This document shows positions 45,351 to 55,781 of a stretch of DNA of 64,000 nucleotides, piece by piece. Source of the stretch: Castellaniella sp. MT123 (GTDB taxonomy: Bacteria; Pseudomonadota; Gammaproteobacteria; Burkholderiales; Burkholderiaceae_B); assembly GCF_039614765.1 (NCBI RefSeq), contig NZ_CP154879.1, forward strand, positions 310,001 through 374,000, given 5' to 3'. Under the pieces are notes generated by a model. The model did no database searches and had not been told where the DNA came from. It was given only the letters and a program-made list of their open reading frames with translations. Position 1 is the first letter of the stretch. Every line of letters begins with the position of its first letter. Position numbers and translations under genes: made by a program.

Positions 45351-45371
45351 GTCTTATATAAGATATAAGAC
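45351..45371. promoter_or_regulatory. Operator-like palindrome upstream of acnB
   Basis: A 21-bp imperfect dyad with half sites GTCTTATAT and ATATAAGAC. It is the exact reverse complement of 51527-51547 between mdh and the GntR/UTRA gene. Twenty-one identical bases at two promoters 6 kb apart is strong evidence for a shared protein-binding site. Confidence 0.75.
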
Positions 45372-45409
45372 ACCCGCCCGAGGGAACCTGCGCGCAGGCC
45401 TGGATTGGA

Positions 45410-46030
45410 TCAGAACCGGTAGCCGACGCCGGCGGTCACCACCCAGGGGTCGATATGCGCCGTCCCGATATCGGTGCCGTTCAGACGCACTTTGGACGAG
45501 ATGCCGATGTAGCGCAGGTCGGCGTTCAGGAACCAGCGTTTGTCCAGCATCACGTCGACCCCGACCTGTCCGGCAAGACCCCAGGAATCGTCCAGGCTCA
45601 GGTTGCCCAGCTTGCTCTCCGTGCTGAAAAATGTGGTGTAGTTCAACCCCACGCCCACGTAGGGCTGGAACGTGGATTCAGGCAGGAAGTGCCATTGCAG
45701 GCTGAGCGTGGGCGGCAGTTGCTTGGTCGATCCGATTTCCCCCATCCCGTCGGCGTTGATGGTGTGCTTGAACGGTGCCGCCCCCAGCAGTTCGATCCCG
45801 ATGTTGCGCGTGGCCATGTAGGTCAGGGTGAAGCTGGGACGCGTGCTGCCGTCGATATCCAGCTTGACGGCGCCGCCGGCGACCGTCCCGTTGTTCGATT
45901 TTGGTTCGACGTGGCTGACCCCCGCCTTGAGCAGCCAGTCGCCGGCCTCATGCGCCATGACAGGGCTGGCGGCCAGCAGGCTGGCTGCCAGAACGGCAGC
46001 GGCAATACGCGGATTTGGATGACATACCAT
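45410..46030 (-). CDS. OmpW-family outer membrane protein
   Basis: Small eight-strand beta-barrel, 206 aa. Signal peptide VLAASLLAASPVMA, then EAGDWLLKAGVSHVEPKSNNG, the family segment TLTYMATRNIGIELLGAAPFKHTI, PTLSLQWHFLPESTFQPYVGVGLNYTTFF, and a C-terminal WVVTAGVGYRF ending in Phe as outer-membrane proteins do. ATG 46030 follows AGGGAG. OmpW proteins are thought to pass small hydrophobic compounds. It sits between the prp genes and acnB on the same strand, but a long gap on its upstream side suggests its own promoter. Confidence 0.93.
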   Translation of the reverse strand: MVCHPNPRIAAAVLAASLLAASPVMAHEAGDWLLKAGVSHVEPKSNNGTVAGGAVKLDIDGSTRPSFTLTYMATRNIGIELLGAAPFKHTINADGMGEIGSTKQLPPTLSLQWHFLPESTFQPYVGVGLNYTTFFSTESKLGNLSLDDSWGLAGQVGVDVMLDKRWFLNADLRYIGISSKVRLNGTDIGTAHIDPWVVTAGVGYRF

Positions 46031-46156
46031 CGGAAAATCTCCCTGTTTACAGTGTGGATTTAAGGAGACCCCATTGTGCCGAGATGTTTCCGCGAAGGAT
46101 TTAATCCGGATCAATGAATCCGCATTTTCCTCATTTGTTAGTGTTTCATGGGTGTG

Positions 46157-46211
46157 CCCGGAGCCTTGCGCGTTCCGGGCTCCTGCGTGAAACGGACCGT
46201 CTCACGCAGGA
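46157..46211 (-). other. Two hairpins downstream of the prp/GNAT genes
   Basis: GCCCGGA/TCCGGGC (46157-46163 with 46174-46180) and TCCTGCGTGA/TCACGCAGGA (46181-46190 with 46202-46211, with an inner ACGG/CCGT pairing) lie end to end just past the GNAT stop. No T-run follows on the minus strand, so they are at best weak or factor-assisted terminators. Confidence 0.45.
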
Positions 46212-46217
46212 ATCGGA

Positions 46218-46535
46218 TCACGCAGTCAGATCCTGATATTCCGGATGTCGCTGTACGTAGGCTGCGACATACGAACATACTGGCCGGACCGTCCAGCCGC
46301 GCGCCCGAGCCGTCTCCAGCCCGACGCGCACCAGATCGGCCGCGATCCCGCGCCCGCCCACAGAGGCCGGAACCCCAGTATGGACGAACGAGGCCACGGA
46401 TCCTTCCAGCACGTAATCCAGTACGCACAACTGGCCGTCCTCGGTGAACTCGAACCGGTGGGCGGCTTCGTTGTGGCGGACTGCGCGGGGCGCAACCCCC
46501 GCAATAGCATCAGCGGATGGGAGTTCAGATGACAT
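46218..46535 (-). CDS. Small GNAT-like N-acetyltransferase (YjdJ/COG2388 type)
   Basis: A 105-aa single-domain acetyltransferase-like protein. The reduced GNAT core is visible: [59 protein letters not shown] (acetyl-CoA loop VGGRGIA), [21 protein letters not shown]. The final [15 protein letters not shown] is typical of the group related to eukaryotic NATD1. Its ATG overlaps the prpD stop by 11 bp, so it is cotranslated with the methylcitrate genes; substrate unknown. Confidence 0.9.
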   Translation of the reverse strand: MSSELPSADAIAGVAPRAVRHNEAAHRFEFTEDGQLCVLDYVLEGSVASFVHTGVPASVGGRGIAADLVRVGLETARARGWTVRPVCSYVAAYVQRHPEYQDLTA

Positions 46536-47976
46536 ACAAATCCACGTATTCGTGCACCGGCATGGATTCCAGCTTCGCCTGATCCAGCGACGCGGCCAGG
46601 ATGCGCTGCTGCTGGCGGGCCGGGAATTGCCGCGCCAGATTCGTGCGGAACTTCGCTTCCAGCAGCGGGATCCCGTCCTTGCGGCGGCGCTTGTGGCCGA
46701 TCGGGTATTCGCAGATGATCTCGTCGAGCTTCGTGCCGTCGGTGAATTCCACGGTCAGCGCATTGGCGATGGAGCGTTTTTCCGGATCGTGATAGTCCTT
46801 CGTGAACGCTGGGTCTTCCACGCAGACCGTCTTTTCGCGCAGCGCGTCGATGCGTGGATCGGCCGCCACGGCATCTTCGTAGTCGCCGGCGGTGAGACGC
46901 CCAAAGAGGATGGGCACCGCCACCATGTACTGGATGCAGTGGTCGCGGTCCGCCGGGTTGTTCAGTGGCCCCTTCTTGTCGATGATGCGGATGCAGGCCT
47001 CGTGCGTGCGGATGGTGATCTTGCGGATGTCGGCGTCGGTCTTGCCCAGCGACTTCAGCCGGTCGTGGATCTGCATGGCGCATTCTACGGCCGTCTGGGA
47101 ATGGAATTCAGCCGGGAAAGAGATCTTGAACAGCACGTTTTCCATCACGTAGCTGCCGTAGGGCCGTTGGAACTTGAAGGGCTGGCCCTTGAACAGCACG
47201 TCGTAGAAGCCCCACACCGGTGCCGTCAGCACCGAGGGGTAGCCCATCTCGCCCGTACGCGCCATCAGCGCCAGGCGCACTGCGCGGCTGGTGGCGTCGC
47301 CCGCCGCCCAGGACTTGCGGCTGCCGGTGTTCGGGGCGTGGCGGTAAGTGCGCAGGCTTTGCCCGTCGACCCAGGCCAGGGATACCGCGTTGATGGTTTC
47401 GTCGCGCGTCAGGCCCAGCATCTGCGAGACGACGGCGGTGGAGGCGACCTTCACCAGCACCACGTGATCCAGGCCGACCTTGTTGAAGGAATTTTCCAGC
47501 GCGATGCAGCCCTGGATTTCGTGCGCCTTGATCATGCCTTCGAGCACGGCGCGCATGGTCAGGGGGGCCTTGCCGGCAGCCACGGCATTGCGCGACAGCC
47601 AGTCGGCGACCGCCAGGATGCCGCCCAGATTGTCCGACGGGTGGCCCCATTCGGCGGCCAGCCAGGTGTCGTTGAAATCCAGCCAGCGGATCATGCAACC
47701 GATGTTGAAGGCCGCCTGCACTGGATCCAGCTGGAACTGGGTGCCTGGGACCTTGGCGCCATTGGGTACGACCGTGCCGGGTACGATGGGACCCATCAGC
47801 TTGCGGCAGGCCGGGTATTCCAGGGCTTCCAGCCCGCAGCCCAGGGTGTCGATCAGGCAATTGCGGGCGGTCTCGAGCGCCAGAGCGCTGTCGATCTTGT
47901 AGTCGAGCACGTAGTCGACGATGTCCACCAGCACCTGATCGGGTTGGGGGCGGACGTTGGAGATAGTCGCGGACAT
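46525..47976 (-). CDS. prpD: 2-methylcitrate dehydratase PrpD
   Basis: Methylcitrate-cycle dehydratase, 483 aa, converting 2-methylcitrate to 2-methyl-cis-aconitate in propionate breakdown. MmgE/PrpD fold: [35 protein letters not shown] (in part: [16 protein letters not shown]), [62 protein letters not shown] and [20 protein letters not shown]. Length equals that of the well-studied enzyme. Start 47976 lies 23 bp after prpC; a frame open further upstream through prpC is not used. Confidence 0.96.
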   Translation of the reverse strand: MSATISNVRPQPDQVLVDIVDYVLDYKIDSALALETARNCLIDTLGCGLEALEYPACRKLMGPIVPGTVVPNGAKVPGTQFQLDPVQAAFNIGCMIRWLDFNDTWLAAEWGHPSDNLGGILAVADWLSRNAVAAGKAPLTMRAVLEGMIKAHEIQGCIALENSFNKVGLDHVVLVKVASTAVVSQMLGLTRDETINAVSLAWVDGQSLRTYRHAPNTGSRKSWAAGDATSRAVRLALMARTGEMGYPSVLTAPVWGFYDVLFKGQPFKFQRPYGSYVMENVLFKISFPAEFHSQTAVECAMQIHDRLKSLGKTDADIRKITIRTHEACIRIIDKKGPLNNPADRDHCIQYMVAVPILFGRLTAGDYEDAVAADPRIDALREKTVCVEDPAFTKDYHDPEKRSIANALTVEFTDGTKLDEIICEYPIGHKRRRKDGIPLLEAKFRTNLARQFPARQQQRILAASLDQAKLESMPVHEYVDLYVI

Positions 47977-47999
47977 GAATTTTCCTGATGGGTTGCGGC

Positions 48000-49265
48000 T
48001 TACTTGCGCTTTGCCAGGGGGACGAATTTCTGGTCCTCCGGGCCAACGTAGTTGGCGGTCGGGCGGATGATCTTGTTGTCGATGCGCTGCTCGATGATGT
48101 GCGCGGACCAGCCGGCCGTGCGTGCGATCACGAACAGGGGGGTGAACATCGCGGTGGGTACGCCCATCATGTGGTAGGACACGGCCGAGAACCAGTCCAG
48201 ATTCGGGAACATCTTTTTCGCGTCCCACATGACCGATTCCAGGCGCTCGGCGATGTCGAACATTTTCATCGAGCCGGCGGATTTCGACAGGCGCTGGGCC
48301 ACGGCCTTGATGACCTGGTTGCGCGGATCGGACACGGTGTAGACCGGGTGGCCGAACCCGATGACCACTTCCTTGGCCTCGACACGGCGGCGGATGTCGG
48401 CCTCGGCCTCGTCCGGGGTGTCGTAGCGCTTCTGGATTTCGAAGGCGACCTCGTTGGCGCCGCCATGCTTCGGGCCGCGCAGGGCGCCGATCGCCCCGGT
48501 GATCGCCGAGTACATGTCGGATCCCGTGCCTGCAATCACACGTCCCGTGAAGGTCGAGGCGTTGAATTCGTGTTCCGCGTACAGGATGAGCGACGTGTGC
48601 ATGGCGCGCACCCATTCGTCGGACGGGGCTTCGCCATGCAGCAGGTGCAGGAAATGGCCGCCGATGCTGTCGTCATCCGTCTCGACGTTGATGATGCGGC
48701 CATTGTGGCTGTAGTGGTACCAGTACAGCAGTGCCGACCCCAGACTGGCCATCAGGCGGTCGGCGATGTCGCGCGCGTCCGGCAGGTTGTGGTCGTCCTT
48801 TTCAGGCAGCACGCAGCCCAGCACCGAGGCGGCCGTTCGCATCACGTCCATGGGGTGGCTGGCGGCGGGCAGGGCTTCCAGGGCGACCTGAACCTGGGCC
48901 GGCAGCCCGCGCAGGCGGCGCAGTTTTTCCTTGTAGGCCTTCAGTTCGGCGGGGGTCGGGAGCTTGCCGTGGATCAGCAGATGGGCGACTTCCTCGAATT
49001 CGCAGGTGTCGGCAATATCCAGGATGTCGTAGCCGCGATAGTGCAGATCATTGCCGCTGCGACCCACCGTGCACAGCGCGGTGTTGCCCGCGACGATGCC
49101 GGACAGGGCGACGGATTTCTTTGGTTTGAAGCCGGGCGTGGGCGTGGCGGCCTGCGCGGCTGTGGCGCTGGTCGCGGTCACAGCGGCCTTCGGTGCGGCT
49201 GCAGGGGTCTTCGTGGTCTTGCCCGAAGCGGGGGTCTTTGCGGAATTCTTGGTTCGTGTCGCCAT
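48000..49265 (-). CDS. prpC: 2-methylcitrate synthase PrpC with N-terminal extension
   Basis: Condenses propionyl-CoA with oxaloacetate, 421 aa. Citrate synthase fold from about residue 47: [35 protein letters not shown], then catalytic histidines in [13 protein letters not shown] and [15 protein letters not shown] and catalytic Asp in [16 protein letters not shown]. The first ~45 residues are an Ala/Thr/Lys/Pro low-complexity tail absent from typical PrpC (about 380 aa); an AGGAG just upstream of ATG 49265 supports its being translated. It lies between prpB and prpD. Confidence 0.95.
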   Translation of the reverse strand: MATRTKNSAKTPASGKTTKTPAAAPKAAVTATSATAAQAATPTPGFKPKKSVALSGIVAGNTALCTVGRSGNDLHYRGYDILDIADTCEFEEVAHLLIHGKLPTPAELKAYKEKLRRLRGLPAQVQVALEALPAASHPMDVMRTAASVLGCVLPEKDDHNLPDARDIADRLMASLGSALLYWYHYSHNGRIINVETDDDSIGGHFLHLLHGEAPSDEWVRAMHTSLILYAEHEFNASTFTGRVIAGTGSDMYSAITGAIGALRGPKHGGANEVAFEIQKRYDTPDEAEADIRRRVEAKEVVIGFGHPVYTVSDPRNQVIKAVAQRLSKSAGSMKMFDIAERLESVMWDAKKMFPNLDWFSAVSYHMMGVPTAMFTPLFVIARTAGWSAHIIEQRIDNKIIRPTANYVGPEDQKFVPLAKRK

Positions 49266-49317
49266 GAGAGGTCTCCTGGATTGACGGGGTGGATGCGGGA
49301 TGGGGTGCGGCCCTGGA

Positions 49318-50217
49318 TCAGGACGCCTTGCCTTTGCCTTGTTGAAACAGGGCGTCGAGCTGTTCTTCGAAACGGTGGTAGCCGATCCGGTCGTACAGTT
49401 CCTCGCGCGTCTGCATCGTGTCGATGACGTTGCGCTGATGCCCGTCGCGGCGGATCGCCGTGTAGACAGCCTCGGCCGCCTTGTTCATGGCGCGGAACGC
49501 CGACAGCGGGTAGAGCACCATGCCGACGCCGGCGCCGGCCAGTTCCTGCACCGAGAAGAGTGGCGTCTGGCCGAATTCCGTGATGTTGGCCAGCACGGGT
49601 ACATTCAAGGAGCTAGAAAATTTTGCATAGGTTTCCAGATCGTAGGATGCCTCCGCGAAGATCGCGTCGGCGCCGGCTTCCACGCAGGCGTGCGCGCGCT
49701 CCAGCGCCGCGTCCACACCGCTGACCGCGATGGCGTCGGTGCGGGCGATCAGGTAGAAATCGCTGTCGGTGCGCGCGTCGGCCGCAGCCTTGACGCGATC
49801 GGCCATTTCTTCCGTGCTGACGATTTCCTTGCCGGGTCGGTGGCCGCAGCGCTTGGCGCCTACCTGGTCTTCGATGTGGCAACCGGCCGCGCCGAACTTG
49901 ATCAGCGATTTCACGGTGCGGGCGATATTGAAGGCGGATGGTCCGAACCCGGTGTCGATGTCCACCAGCAGGGGCAGGTCGCAGACGTCGGTGATGCGGC
50001 GGATGTCGGTCAGGACGTCATCTAGGGTGTTGATGCCCAGATCGGGCAGGCCCAGCGATCCGGCCGCGACGCCGCCGCCGGACAGGTAGATGGCATGGTA
50101 GCCGGCGCGTTTGGCGAGCAAAGCGTGATTGGCATTGATGGTGCCGACGATCTGCAGCGGGGATTCTTCGATGAGGGCCTGGCGCAGCAAGGCGCCGGGA
50201 GATGCGGGACGGGTCAT
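49318..50217 (-). CDS. prpB: 2-methylisocitrate lyase PrpB
   Basis: Splits 2-methylisocitrate into pyruvate and succinate, 299 aa. Isocitrate-lyase-family motifs: [29 protein letters not shown] (in part: [13 protein letters not shown]), [20 protein letters not shown] with Mg-binding Asp, and the catalytic loop [11 protein letters not shown] (Cys at about residue 124), then [18 protein letters not shown] and [15 protein letters not shown] 50217 follows GGAGC. First gene of prpBCD and downstream of mdh across a 234-bp GC-rich gap without a gene. Confidence 0.96.
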   Translation of the reverse strand: MTRPASPGALLRQALIEESPLQIVGTINANHALLAKRAGYHAIYLSGGGVAAGSLGLPDLGINTLDDVLTDIRRITDVCDLPLLVDIDTGFGPSAFNIARTVKSLIKFGAAGCHIEDQVGAKRCGHRPGKEIVSTEEMADRVKAAADARTDSDFYLIARTDAIAVSGVDAALERAHACVEAGADAIFAEASYDLETYAKFSSSLNVPVLANITEFGQTPLFSVQELAGAGVGMVLYPLSAFRAMNKAAEAVYTAIRRDGHQRNVIDTMQTREELYDRIGYHRFEEQLDALFQQGKGKAS

Positions 50218-50451
50218 GAACGGCGCTCCGGTGTGCCGCCGGGGCCGGGCAGGCCCAGTGCGCGGCAGAGGTCGCCCCGGGTCGGGGCGGAATTCCTGCC
50301 GATGAAGACATCCATGGTGCGTGCGCAGTGCCGGAATGTCTGTCATCGGCTGGACAATCAGCGGCGGCCCGCCTGGACCTCGTGGGCCCGGCGGGGACCG
50401 CCGCCCGGTGTCCCGCTCGCCGAATTCGACGTGGGAGACACCAGAACCAGT

Positions 50452-51441
50452 TTATTTTAGAAGCTCGGCGATGCCGTCGCGTTCTTCCAGCAACTCGTTC
50501 AGGGTGTGGTCCATGTGCTTGCGCGAGAACGCATCGATTTCCAGGCCGGTGACACGGGTGTATTCGCCGTTGGCGGTCGTGACCGGAACCCCGTAGATGA
50601 TGCCTTCGGGAATGCCGTAGGAGCCGTCGGACGGGATGCCCATGGTGACCCATGCGCCGTTCGAGCCGAGCACCCAGTCATGGATGTGATCGATGGCGGC
50701 ATTGGCAGCCGAGGCGGCCGATGACAGACCGCGTGCGGCAATGATGGCGGCGCCACGCTTGCCCACAGTCGGGATGAAGGTGTCGGCGATCCAGGTCTGG
50801 TCATTGATCAGCGCCTGCACGGACTGGCCGCCGATGGTGGCGAAGCGCGTGTCCGGGTACATGGTGGGCGAGTGGTTGCCCCATACGATCAGCTTTTCGA
50901 TGTCGGCCACGGCCTTGCCGGTTTTGGCGGCGATCTGCGACAGGGCGCGATTGTGGTCCAGGCGCAGCATGGCGGTGAAGTTTTTCGCCGGCAGGTCCGG
51001 CGCCGACTTCATGGCGATGTAGGCGTTGGTGTTGGCCGGGTTGCCCACCACCAGCACCTTGACGTTGCGGCTGGCGACTTCGTTCAGGGCTTTGCCCTGG
51101 GCGGTGAAGATCTGGGCGTTGACGTGCAGCAGGTCCTTGCGTTCCATGCCGGGGCCGCGCGGGCGGGCGCCGACCAGCAGCGCGACGTCGGCATCCTTGA
51201 AGGCGGTACGCGGATCGCTGTGGGCGCTCATGCCGGCCAGCAGCGGGAAGGCGCAGTCGTCCAGTTCCATCATCACGCCCTGCAGGGCCTTCTGAGCCTT
51301 CTCGTCGGGAATTTCAAGCAGTTGCAGGATGACCGGCTGGTCCTTGCCGAGCATTTCTCCCGAAGCGATGCGAAACAGCAGGGCATAGCCGATCTGGCCG
51401 GCCGCACCGGTGACCGCGACGCGCATGGCGGGTTTGGACAT
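50452..51441 (-). CDS. mdh: Malate dehydrogenase
   Basis: NAD-dependent malate dehydrogenase, 329 aa, TCA cycle. Rossmann motif [25 protein letters not shown] at residues ~8-32 (core GAAGQIGY), [13 protein letters not shown] substrate arginines, [24 protein letters not shown] and the active-site [13 protein letters not shown]. This is the cytosolic-MDH-like form common in beta-proteobacteria. It is divergent from the GntR/UTRA gene and the shared region holds the 21-bp operator. Confidence 0.97.
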   Translation of the reverse strand: MSKPAMRVAVTGAAGQIGYALLFRIASGEMLGKDQPVILQLLEIPDEKAQKALQGVMMELDDCAFPLLAGMSAHSDPRTAFKDADVALLVGARPRGPGMERKDLLHVNAQIFTAQGKALNEVASRNVKVLVVGNPANTNAYIAMKSAPDLPAKNFTAMLRLDHNRALSQIAAKTGKAVADIEKLIVWGNHSPTMYPDTRFATIGGQSVQALINDQTWIADTFIPTVGKRGAAIIAARGLSSAASAANAAIDHIHDWVLGSNGAWVTMGIPSDGSYGIPEGIIYGVPVTTANGEYTRVTGLEIDAFSRKHMDHTLNELLEERDGIAELLK

Positions 51442-51526
51442 GGTTATTCTCCGATAGGATGAGAGGGGTATCCGGGGTTGCGAAAACGCCGAAAAGAGTA
51501 GTGTATTTCATCGGTCAGCGTCAAGG

Positions 51527-51547
51527 GTCTTATATCTTATATAAGAC
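51527..51547. promoter_or_regulatory. Operator-like palindrome between mdh and gntR
   Basis: A 21-bp dyad, half sites GTCTTATAT and ATATAAGAC, exactly the reverse complement of 45351-45371. It lies 86 bp before the mdh ATG and 80-110 bp before the GntR start, suitable for repression of both genes and autoregulation. Confidence 0.75.
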
Positions 51548-51637
51548 AGAAGAGTATTAGACATCTGATTCCGGAAATGCGAAAATGCATAAGTTCCATT
51601 TTGTAGCATGGGCTACCCCGCAGCGTTTCCGTCCGAC

Positions 51638-52408
51638 ATGTCCGACTCTTCCCCGATCGACCGCCAACAGCCGCTGGGCCGCACTTCTCATAGTGCCGCG
51701 TTCAGCCCGCTGTATCAGCAGATCAAAGGGCTGATCCTGCAGGGGCTGGACCGCGGCGAATGGAAACCCGGCGAGGCCATCCCCAGCGAACTGGAACTCG
51801 CCGCCCGTTTTCAGGTCAGCCAGGGCACGGTGCGCAAAGCGATCGACGAACTGGCCGCCGACAATCTGTTGATCCGCCGCCAGGGAAAAGGCACCTTCGT
51901 CGCCACCCACAACGAGGCCAAGGTCCGCTACCGCTTCCTGCGCCTGACACCCGACGATGGTCAGCCCGCGGTGTCCAGCAGTCAGATCCTGGATTGCCGG
52001 CGCGCCAAGGCATCGGCCGAAATCGCCGCCGCCCTGGATTTGCGGGCGGGGGATGCAGTGGTCAACATGCGCCGCGTACTGTCGTTTGCCGACGTGCCCA
52101 CCATCCTGGACGACATCTGGCTGCCGGGCAGCATCTTCAAAGGCCTCACACTGGAATCGCTGCTGCGCTACCGGGGTCCGGTCTATGCCTTGTTCGAAAC
52201 TGAATTCGGGGTCAGCATGGTACGCGCCGAAGAAAAAATCCGCGCCGTGGCGGCCTCGGATGCGCAGGCCAACCTGCTGCGGGTCGCCTCAGGCAGCCCG
52301 CTGCTGCAGGTCGAACGCATCGCCTATACCTACGGCGATCGGCCCATGGAATTGCGGCGCGGCCATTACGTCACCGAACGCTACCATTATCGCAACAGTT
52401 TGAATTGA
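51638..52408 (+). CDS. GntR-family regulator with UTRA domain (TCA-cycle region)
   Basis: HutC-subfamily GntR regulator, 256 aa from ATG 51638 (ATG 51608, ten codons earlier, is also possible; neither has a clear ribosome site). The winged helix is SPLYQQIKGLILQGLDRGEW, IPSELELAARFQVSQGTVRKAIDELAADNLL and RRQGKGTFVATH in order; the UTRA ligand domain follows (DILDCRRAKASAEIAAAL-like, VNMRRVLSFADVPTILDDIWLPG, LLQVERIAYTYGDRPMELRRGHY). It stands between mdh and sdhC, and the matching palindromes upstream of acnB and mdh/gntR are its probable sites, so it likely tunes TCA and methylcitrate genes to an organic-acid signal. Confidence 0.9.
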   Translation: MSDSSPIDRQQPLGRTSHSAAFSPLYQQIKGLILQGLDRGEWKPGEAIPSELELAARFQVSQGTVRKAIDELAADNLLIRRQGKGTFVATHNEAKVRYRFLRLTPDDGQPAVSSSQILDCRRAKASAEIAAALDLRAGDAVVNMRRVLSFADVPTILDDIWLPGSIFKGLTLESLLRYRGPVYALFETEFGVSMVRAEEKIRAVAASDAQANLLRVASGSPLLQVERIAYTYGDRPMELRRGHYVTERYHYRNSLN

Positions 52409-52474
52409 CTTGCAGATCGGCGAAAATGCCGAGTAAGTCCCGAAATCCTTCCATCATCCAACTACGAGGCCATC

Positions 52475-52888
52475 ATGTCTGACTCAGCCACAAAGCCGCG
52501 CCCGCAGTTTCGTAACCTGGGGTTGACCGACCTCATGAGTTACAAGCTGCCGCCCGCCGCCAAAGCATCCATCCTGCACCGCGTCAGCGGCGCGCTGTTG
52601 TTCCTGGCGCTGCCCCTGATCCTGGTGCCGCTGTTTGCGCAAAGCGTCCGCTCGCCCGAGACCTTTGCGACCATGAAGGAATGGGTCGCCAATCCGGCCT
52701 GTAAGGTTATCCTCCTGGTGCTGATGTGGGGCTACTTCCACCATTTCTGTGCCGGCATCCGTTACCTGACGCTGGACCTGCACATCGGCAACGCGCGCGA
52801 ACCGTCCCAGCGTTCTGGCGCCCTGGTGATCGGCGTGGCCCTGGCGTTGACCGTGGTGTTTGGCTTGAAATTGTTTGGAGCATGGTAA
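52475..52888 (+). CDS. sdhC: Succinate dehydrogenase cytochrome b556 subunit
   Basis: Membrane anchor of complex II, 137 aa with three hydrophobic helices. The SdhC signature SILHRVSGALLFLALPLILVP (residues ~32-52) and the haem-ligand region GYFHHFCAGIRYLTLDLHIG are present, with quinone-site Ser/Arg in HRVSG. It opens the sdhCDAB-sdhE-gltA operon; its stop overlaps the sdhD ATG (TAATG). Confidence 0.96.
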   Translation: MSDSATKPRPQFRNLGLTDLMSYKLPPAAKASILHRVSGALLFLALPLILVPLFAQSVRSPETFATMKEWVANPACKVILLVLMWGYFHHFCAGIRYLTLDLHIGNAREPSQRSGALVIGVALALTVVFGLKLFGAW

Positions 52889-53268
52889 TGACACAAGAAC
52901 GCATCGGCCGCAAGCGCCTGGTCGTGGGCGCGCATTACGGCACCCGGGACTTCGCCGTCCAGCGGGCCACCGCCGTCATCATGGCGGTCTACACGCTGAT
53001 CCTGGTCCTGTACGCCGTCTTCGTCCCCAGCCTGGATTTCCAATCCTGGCGAGCCTTCTTCTCCTTCACCCTCGGCACCCTGCCGGTCGGCCAGCTGCTG
53101 GCTACCCTGGCTTTCCTGTCGCTGGCCTGGCATGCCTGGATCGGCGTGCGCGACATCTGGATGGATTATGTGCATTCCGACGGCCTGCGGTTGTTTCTGC
53201 AGGTCCTGACCATTCTCTGGCTGGTGGCCTCGGTGGTCTTCTTTGGTCAAATTCTCTGGAGTCTCTAA
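52888..53268 (+). CDS. sdhD: Succinate dehydrogenase membrane anchor subunit
   Basis: Second membrane subunit of complex II, 126 aa, three helices. Motifs: KRLVVGAHYGTRDFAVQRATAVIMAVYTL (in part: HYGTRDFAVQRATA) and LAWHAWIGVRDIWMDYVHSDGLRL, with the haem/quinone His and Asp-Tyr of the family. ATG 52888 in the TAATG overlap is preferred over an in-frame ATG six bases upstream because GGAG spacing is right. Confidence 0.94.
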   Translation: MTQERIGRKRLVVGAHYGTRDFAVQRATAVIMAVYTLILVLYAVFVPSLDFQSWRAFFSFTLGTLPVGQLLATLAFLSLAWHAWIGVRDIWMDYVHSDGLRLFLQVLTILWLVASVVFFGQILWSL

Positions 53269-53269
53269 C

Positions 53270-55045
53270 GTGGCTGCTGTCAACAAATCTCTCCCGCGCC
53301 GCCAGTTCGATGTGGTGGTCGTCGGCGCCGGCGGGGCCGGCCTGCGCTGTGCCCTGCAGTTGTCCCAGGCCGGCCTGACGGTGGCTGTGCTCACAAAGGT
53401 CTTCCCCACACGCTCGCACACGGTTGCGGCCCAGGGCGGCGTCAGCGCGTCGCTGGGCAACATGAGCGAAGACCACTGGCAATGGCACATGTACGATACG
53501 GTCAAGGGCTCCGACTGGCTCGGCGACCAGGATTCGATCGAATTCATGGTGCGCGAAGCGCCCAATGCGGTCTACGAGCTCGAGCACTTCGGCATGCCGT
53601 TCGATCGCAATCCGGATGGCACCATCTACCAGCGCCCGTTTGGCGGGCATACCTCGCATTTCGGTGAAAAGCCGGTGCAGCGGGCCTGTGCGGCCGCCGA
53701 CCGGACCGGCCACGCCATGCTGCACACCCTGTATCAGCGCAACGTAGCCGCCCGCACCAATTTCTTCGTCGAATGGATGGCGCTCGATCTGCTGCGCAAC
53801 GGCGACGGCGACATTCTGGGCGTGACCGCCATGGAAATGGAGACCGGCGAGATCTACGTCCTGGAAGCCAAGCACACCGTGCTGGCCACTGGCGGCGCAG
53901 GCCGGATCTGGGCGGCGACGACCAATGCCTTCATCAACACCGGCGACGGTCTGGGCATGGCAGCGCGCGCCGGCATCCCGCTGCAGGACATGGAATTCTG
54001 GCAGTTCCACCCCACCGGCGTGGCCGGGGCGGGCGTGCTCATCACCGAAGGCGTGCGAGGCGAAGGCGGCTTCCTGCTGAACAAGGACGGCGAACGTTTC
54101 ATGGAACGTTACGCGCCGCAGCTCAAGGACCTGGCGCCGCGAGACTTCGTGTCGCGTTCCATGGACCAGGAAATCAAGGAAGGCCGTGGTTGCGGCGATG
54201 GCAGCTACGTGTTGCTGAAACTCGATCACCTGGGCGCGGAAACCATCATGAAGCGCCTGCCCTCGATCCGCGAAATCGCCATCAAATTCGCCAACGTCGA
54301 CCCGATCAAGGATCCGATCCCGGTCGTGCCCACCATCCACTACCAGATGGGCGGCATCCCGGCGAACTATCACGGCCAGGTCGTCACCCGCGTCAATGGC
54401 GAGGACAAGGTCGTCAACGGTCTGTACGCCATCGGCGAGTGCGCGGCCACATCCGTGCACGGCGCCAACCGCCTGGGCACCAATTCGTTGCTGGACCTGA
54501 TCGTCTTCGGCCGTTCGGCGGGCAACTTCATCGTGTCCCAGCATCCGGAACGCCAGCACAGTCACCAGATTGTTCCCGACACCGATATCGATGCCTCGCT
54601 GGATCGCGTCAACCGCCTGGAAACCCGCGCTTCGGGCGAGAAGCCCCAGGACGTGGCCAACAAGATGCGTCTGGCAATGCAAAGCCACTACGGGGTGTTC
54701 CGCAAGCTCGATACCCTGAAGGAAGGCGAGCAGGTCATCAACAGCCTCGTGCCGGAAGTCGACAACATTTATTTTTCGGACAAGTCCAAGGTCTTCAACA
54801 CCGCCCGCCTCGAGGCGCTGGAAGTCGCCAACATGATCGAGGTGGCCCGCGCGACGGCAAAATCCGCCGCCAACCGCCTGGAATCGCGCGGCGCCCACGC
54901 GCTGGAGGACTACCCCGAGCGCGACGACGTGAACTGGCTCAAGCACACTCTGTGGTTCGCCGAGGATAACCGTCTCGACTACAAACCCGTGCGCATGCAG
55001 CCGCTCACCATGGACAGCATTCCGCCCAAGCCGCGTACCTTCTAA
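53270..55045 (+). CDS. sdhA: Succinate dehydrogenase flavoprotein subunit
   Basis: Catalytic flavoprotein of complex II, 591 aa, oxidising succinate to fumarate at the inner face of the membrane. FAD fold [21 protein letters not shown], covalent-FAD histidine in [11 protein letters not shown], active-site segments [18 protein letters not shown] and [15 protein letters not shown], and [18 protein letters not shown] are intact. GTG 53270 is chosen as start: GGAG lies at the proper distance, it follows the sdhD stop by one base, and the product begins just before the Rossmann strand. Confidence 0.96.
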   Translation: MAAVNKSLPRRQFDVVVVGAGGAGLRCALQLSQAGLTVAVLTKVFPTRSHTVAAQGGVSASLGNMSEDHWQWHMYDTVKGSDWLGDQDSIEFMVREAPNAVYELEHFGMPFDRNPDGTIYQRPFGGHTSHFGEKPVQRACAAADRTGHAMLHTLYQRNVAARTNFFVEWMALDLLRNGDGDILGVTAMEMETGEIYVLEAKHTVLATGGAGRIWAATTNAFINTGDGLGMAARAGIPLQDMEFWQFHPTGVAGAGVLITEGVRGEGGFLLNKDGERFMERYAPQLKDLAPRDFVSRSMDQEIKEGRGCGDGSYVLLKLDHLGAETIMKRLPSIREIAIKFANVDPIKDPIPVVPTIHYQMGGIPANYHGQVVTRVNGEDKVVNGLYAIGECAATSVHGANRLGTNSLLDLIVFGRSAGNFIVSQHPERQHSHQIVPDTDIDASLDRVNRLETRASGEKPQDVANKMRLAMQSHYGVFRKLDTLKEGEQVINSLVPEVDNIYFSDKSKVFNTARLEALEVANMIEVARATAKSAANRLESRGAHALEDYPERDDVNWLKHTLWFAEDNRLDYKPVRMQPLTMDSIPPKPRTF

Positions 55046-55059
55046 TACTGGATATCGTC

Positions 55060-55773
55060 ATGACTAAACGTATCGTGAAATTCGAGATCTACCGCTACGA
55101 TCCGGACAAGGACGAACGGCCCTACATGCAGAAGCTGGAAGTCGAACTTCAGCCGACGGATAAAATGCTGCTGGACGCCATTCTGCGCATCAAGAACGAG
55201 GTCGACGACAGCCTGGCGCTGCGCCGGTCCTGCCGCGAAGGCGTGTGCGGCTCGGACGCCATGAACATCAACGGGCACAACGGCCTGGCGTGCACCACGA
55301 ACCTGCTGACCCTCAGCGAACCGATCGTGCTCAAGCCGCTGCCCGGCCTGCCGGTGGTGCGCGACCTGATCGTGGACATGACTTTCTTCTTCGATCAGTA
55401 TCATTCGATCAAGCCTTACCTGATCAACGACGAGCCGCCCCCGGAAAAGGAACGCCTGCAGTCTCCCGAAGAGCGCGAAGAACTCAACGGCCTGTACGAA
55501 TGCATCCTGTGCGGCTGCTGCTCGACGGCCTGTCCGTCGTTCTGGTGGAATCCGGACAAATTCGTCGGGCCCGCAGGCTTGCTGCAGGCCTATCGCTTCA
55601 TCGCGGACTCGCGCGACAGGGCGACCGGCGAACGTCTGGATAATCTGGAAGACCCCTACCGTCTGTTCCGCTGCCATACGATCATGAACTGTACCGAAGT
55701 CTGCCCGAAGGGTCTGAACCCCTCGGCCGCCATCGGCAAGATCAAGGAAATGCTCGTTCGCCGCACAGTCTAG
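55060..55773 (+). CDS. sdhB: Succinate dehydrogenase iron-sulfur subunit
   Basis: Iron-sulfur subunit of complex II, 237 aa, passing electrons from SdhA to quinone. Cluster motifs: 2Fe-2[23 protein letters not shown], 4Fe-4[17 protein letters not shown], and 3Fe-4[18 protein letters not shown]. Length and order are standard. Fourteen bases after sdhA. Confidence 0.97.
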   Translation: MTKRIVKFEIYRYDPDKDERPYMQKLEVELQPTDKMLLDAILRIKNEVDDSLALRRSCREGVCGSDAMNINGHNGLACTTNLLTLSEPIVLKPLPGLPVVRDLIVDMTFFFDQYHSIKPYLINDEPPPEKERLQSPEEREELNGLYECILCGCCSTACPSFWWNPDKFVGPAGLLQAYRFIADSRDRATGERLDNLEDPYRLFRCHTIMNCTEVCPKGLNPSAAIGKIKEMLVRRTV

Positions 55774-55781
55774 GTCACATC

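Noticed and set aside
46525-48615. Extended prpD frame reading back through prpC
   Set aside because: The added 213 residues are an out-of-frame reading of prpC; the family start is at 47976.
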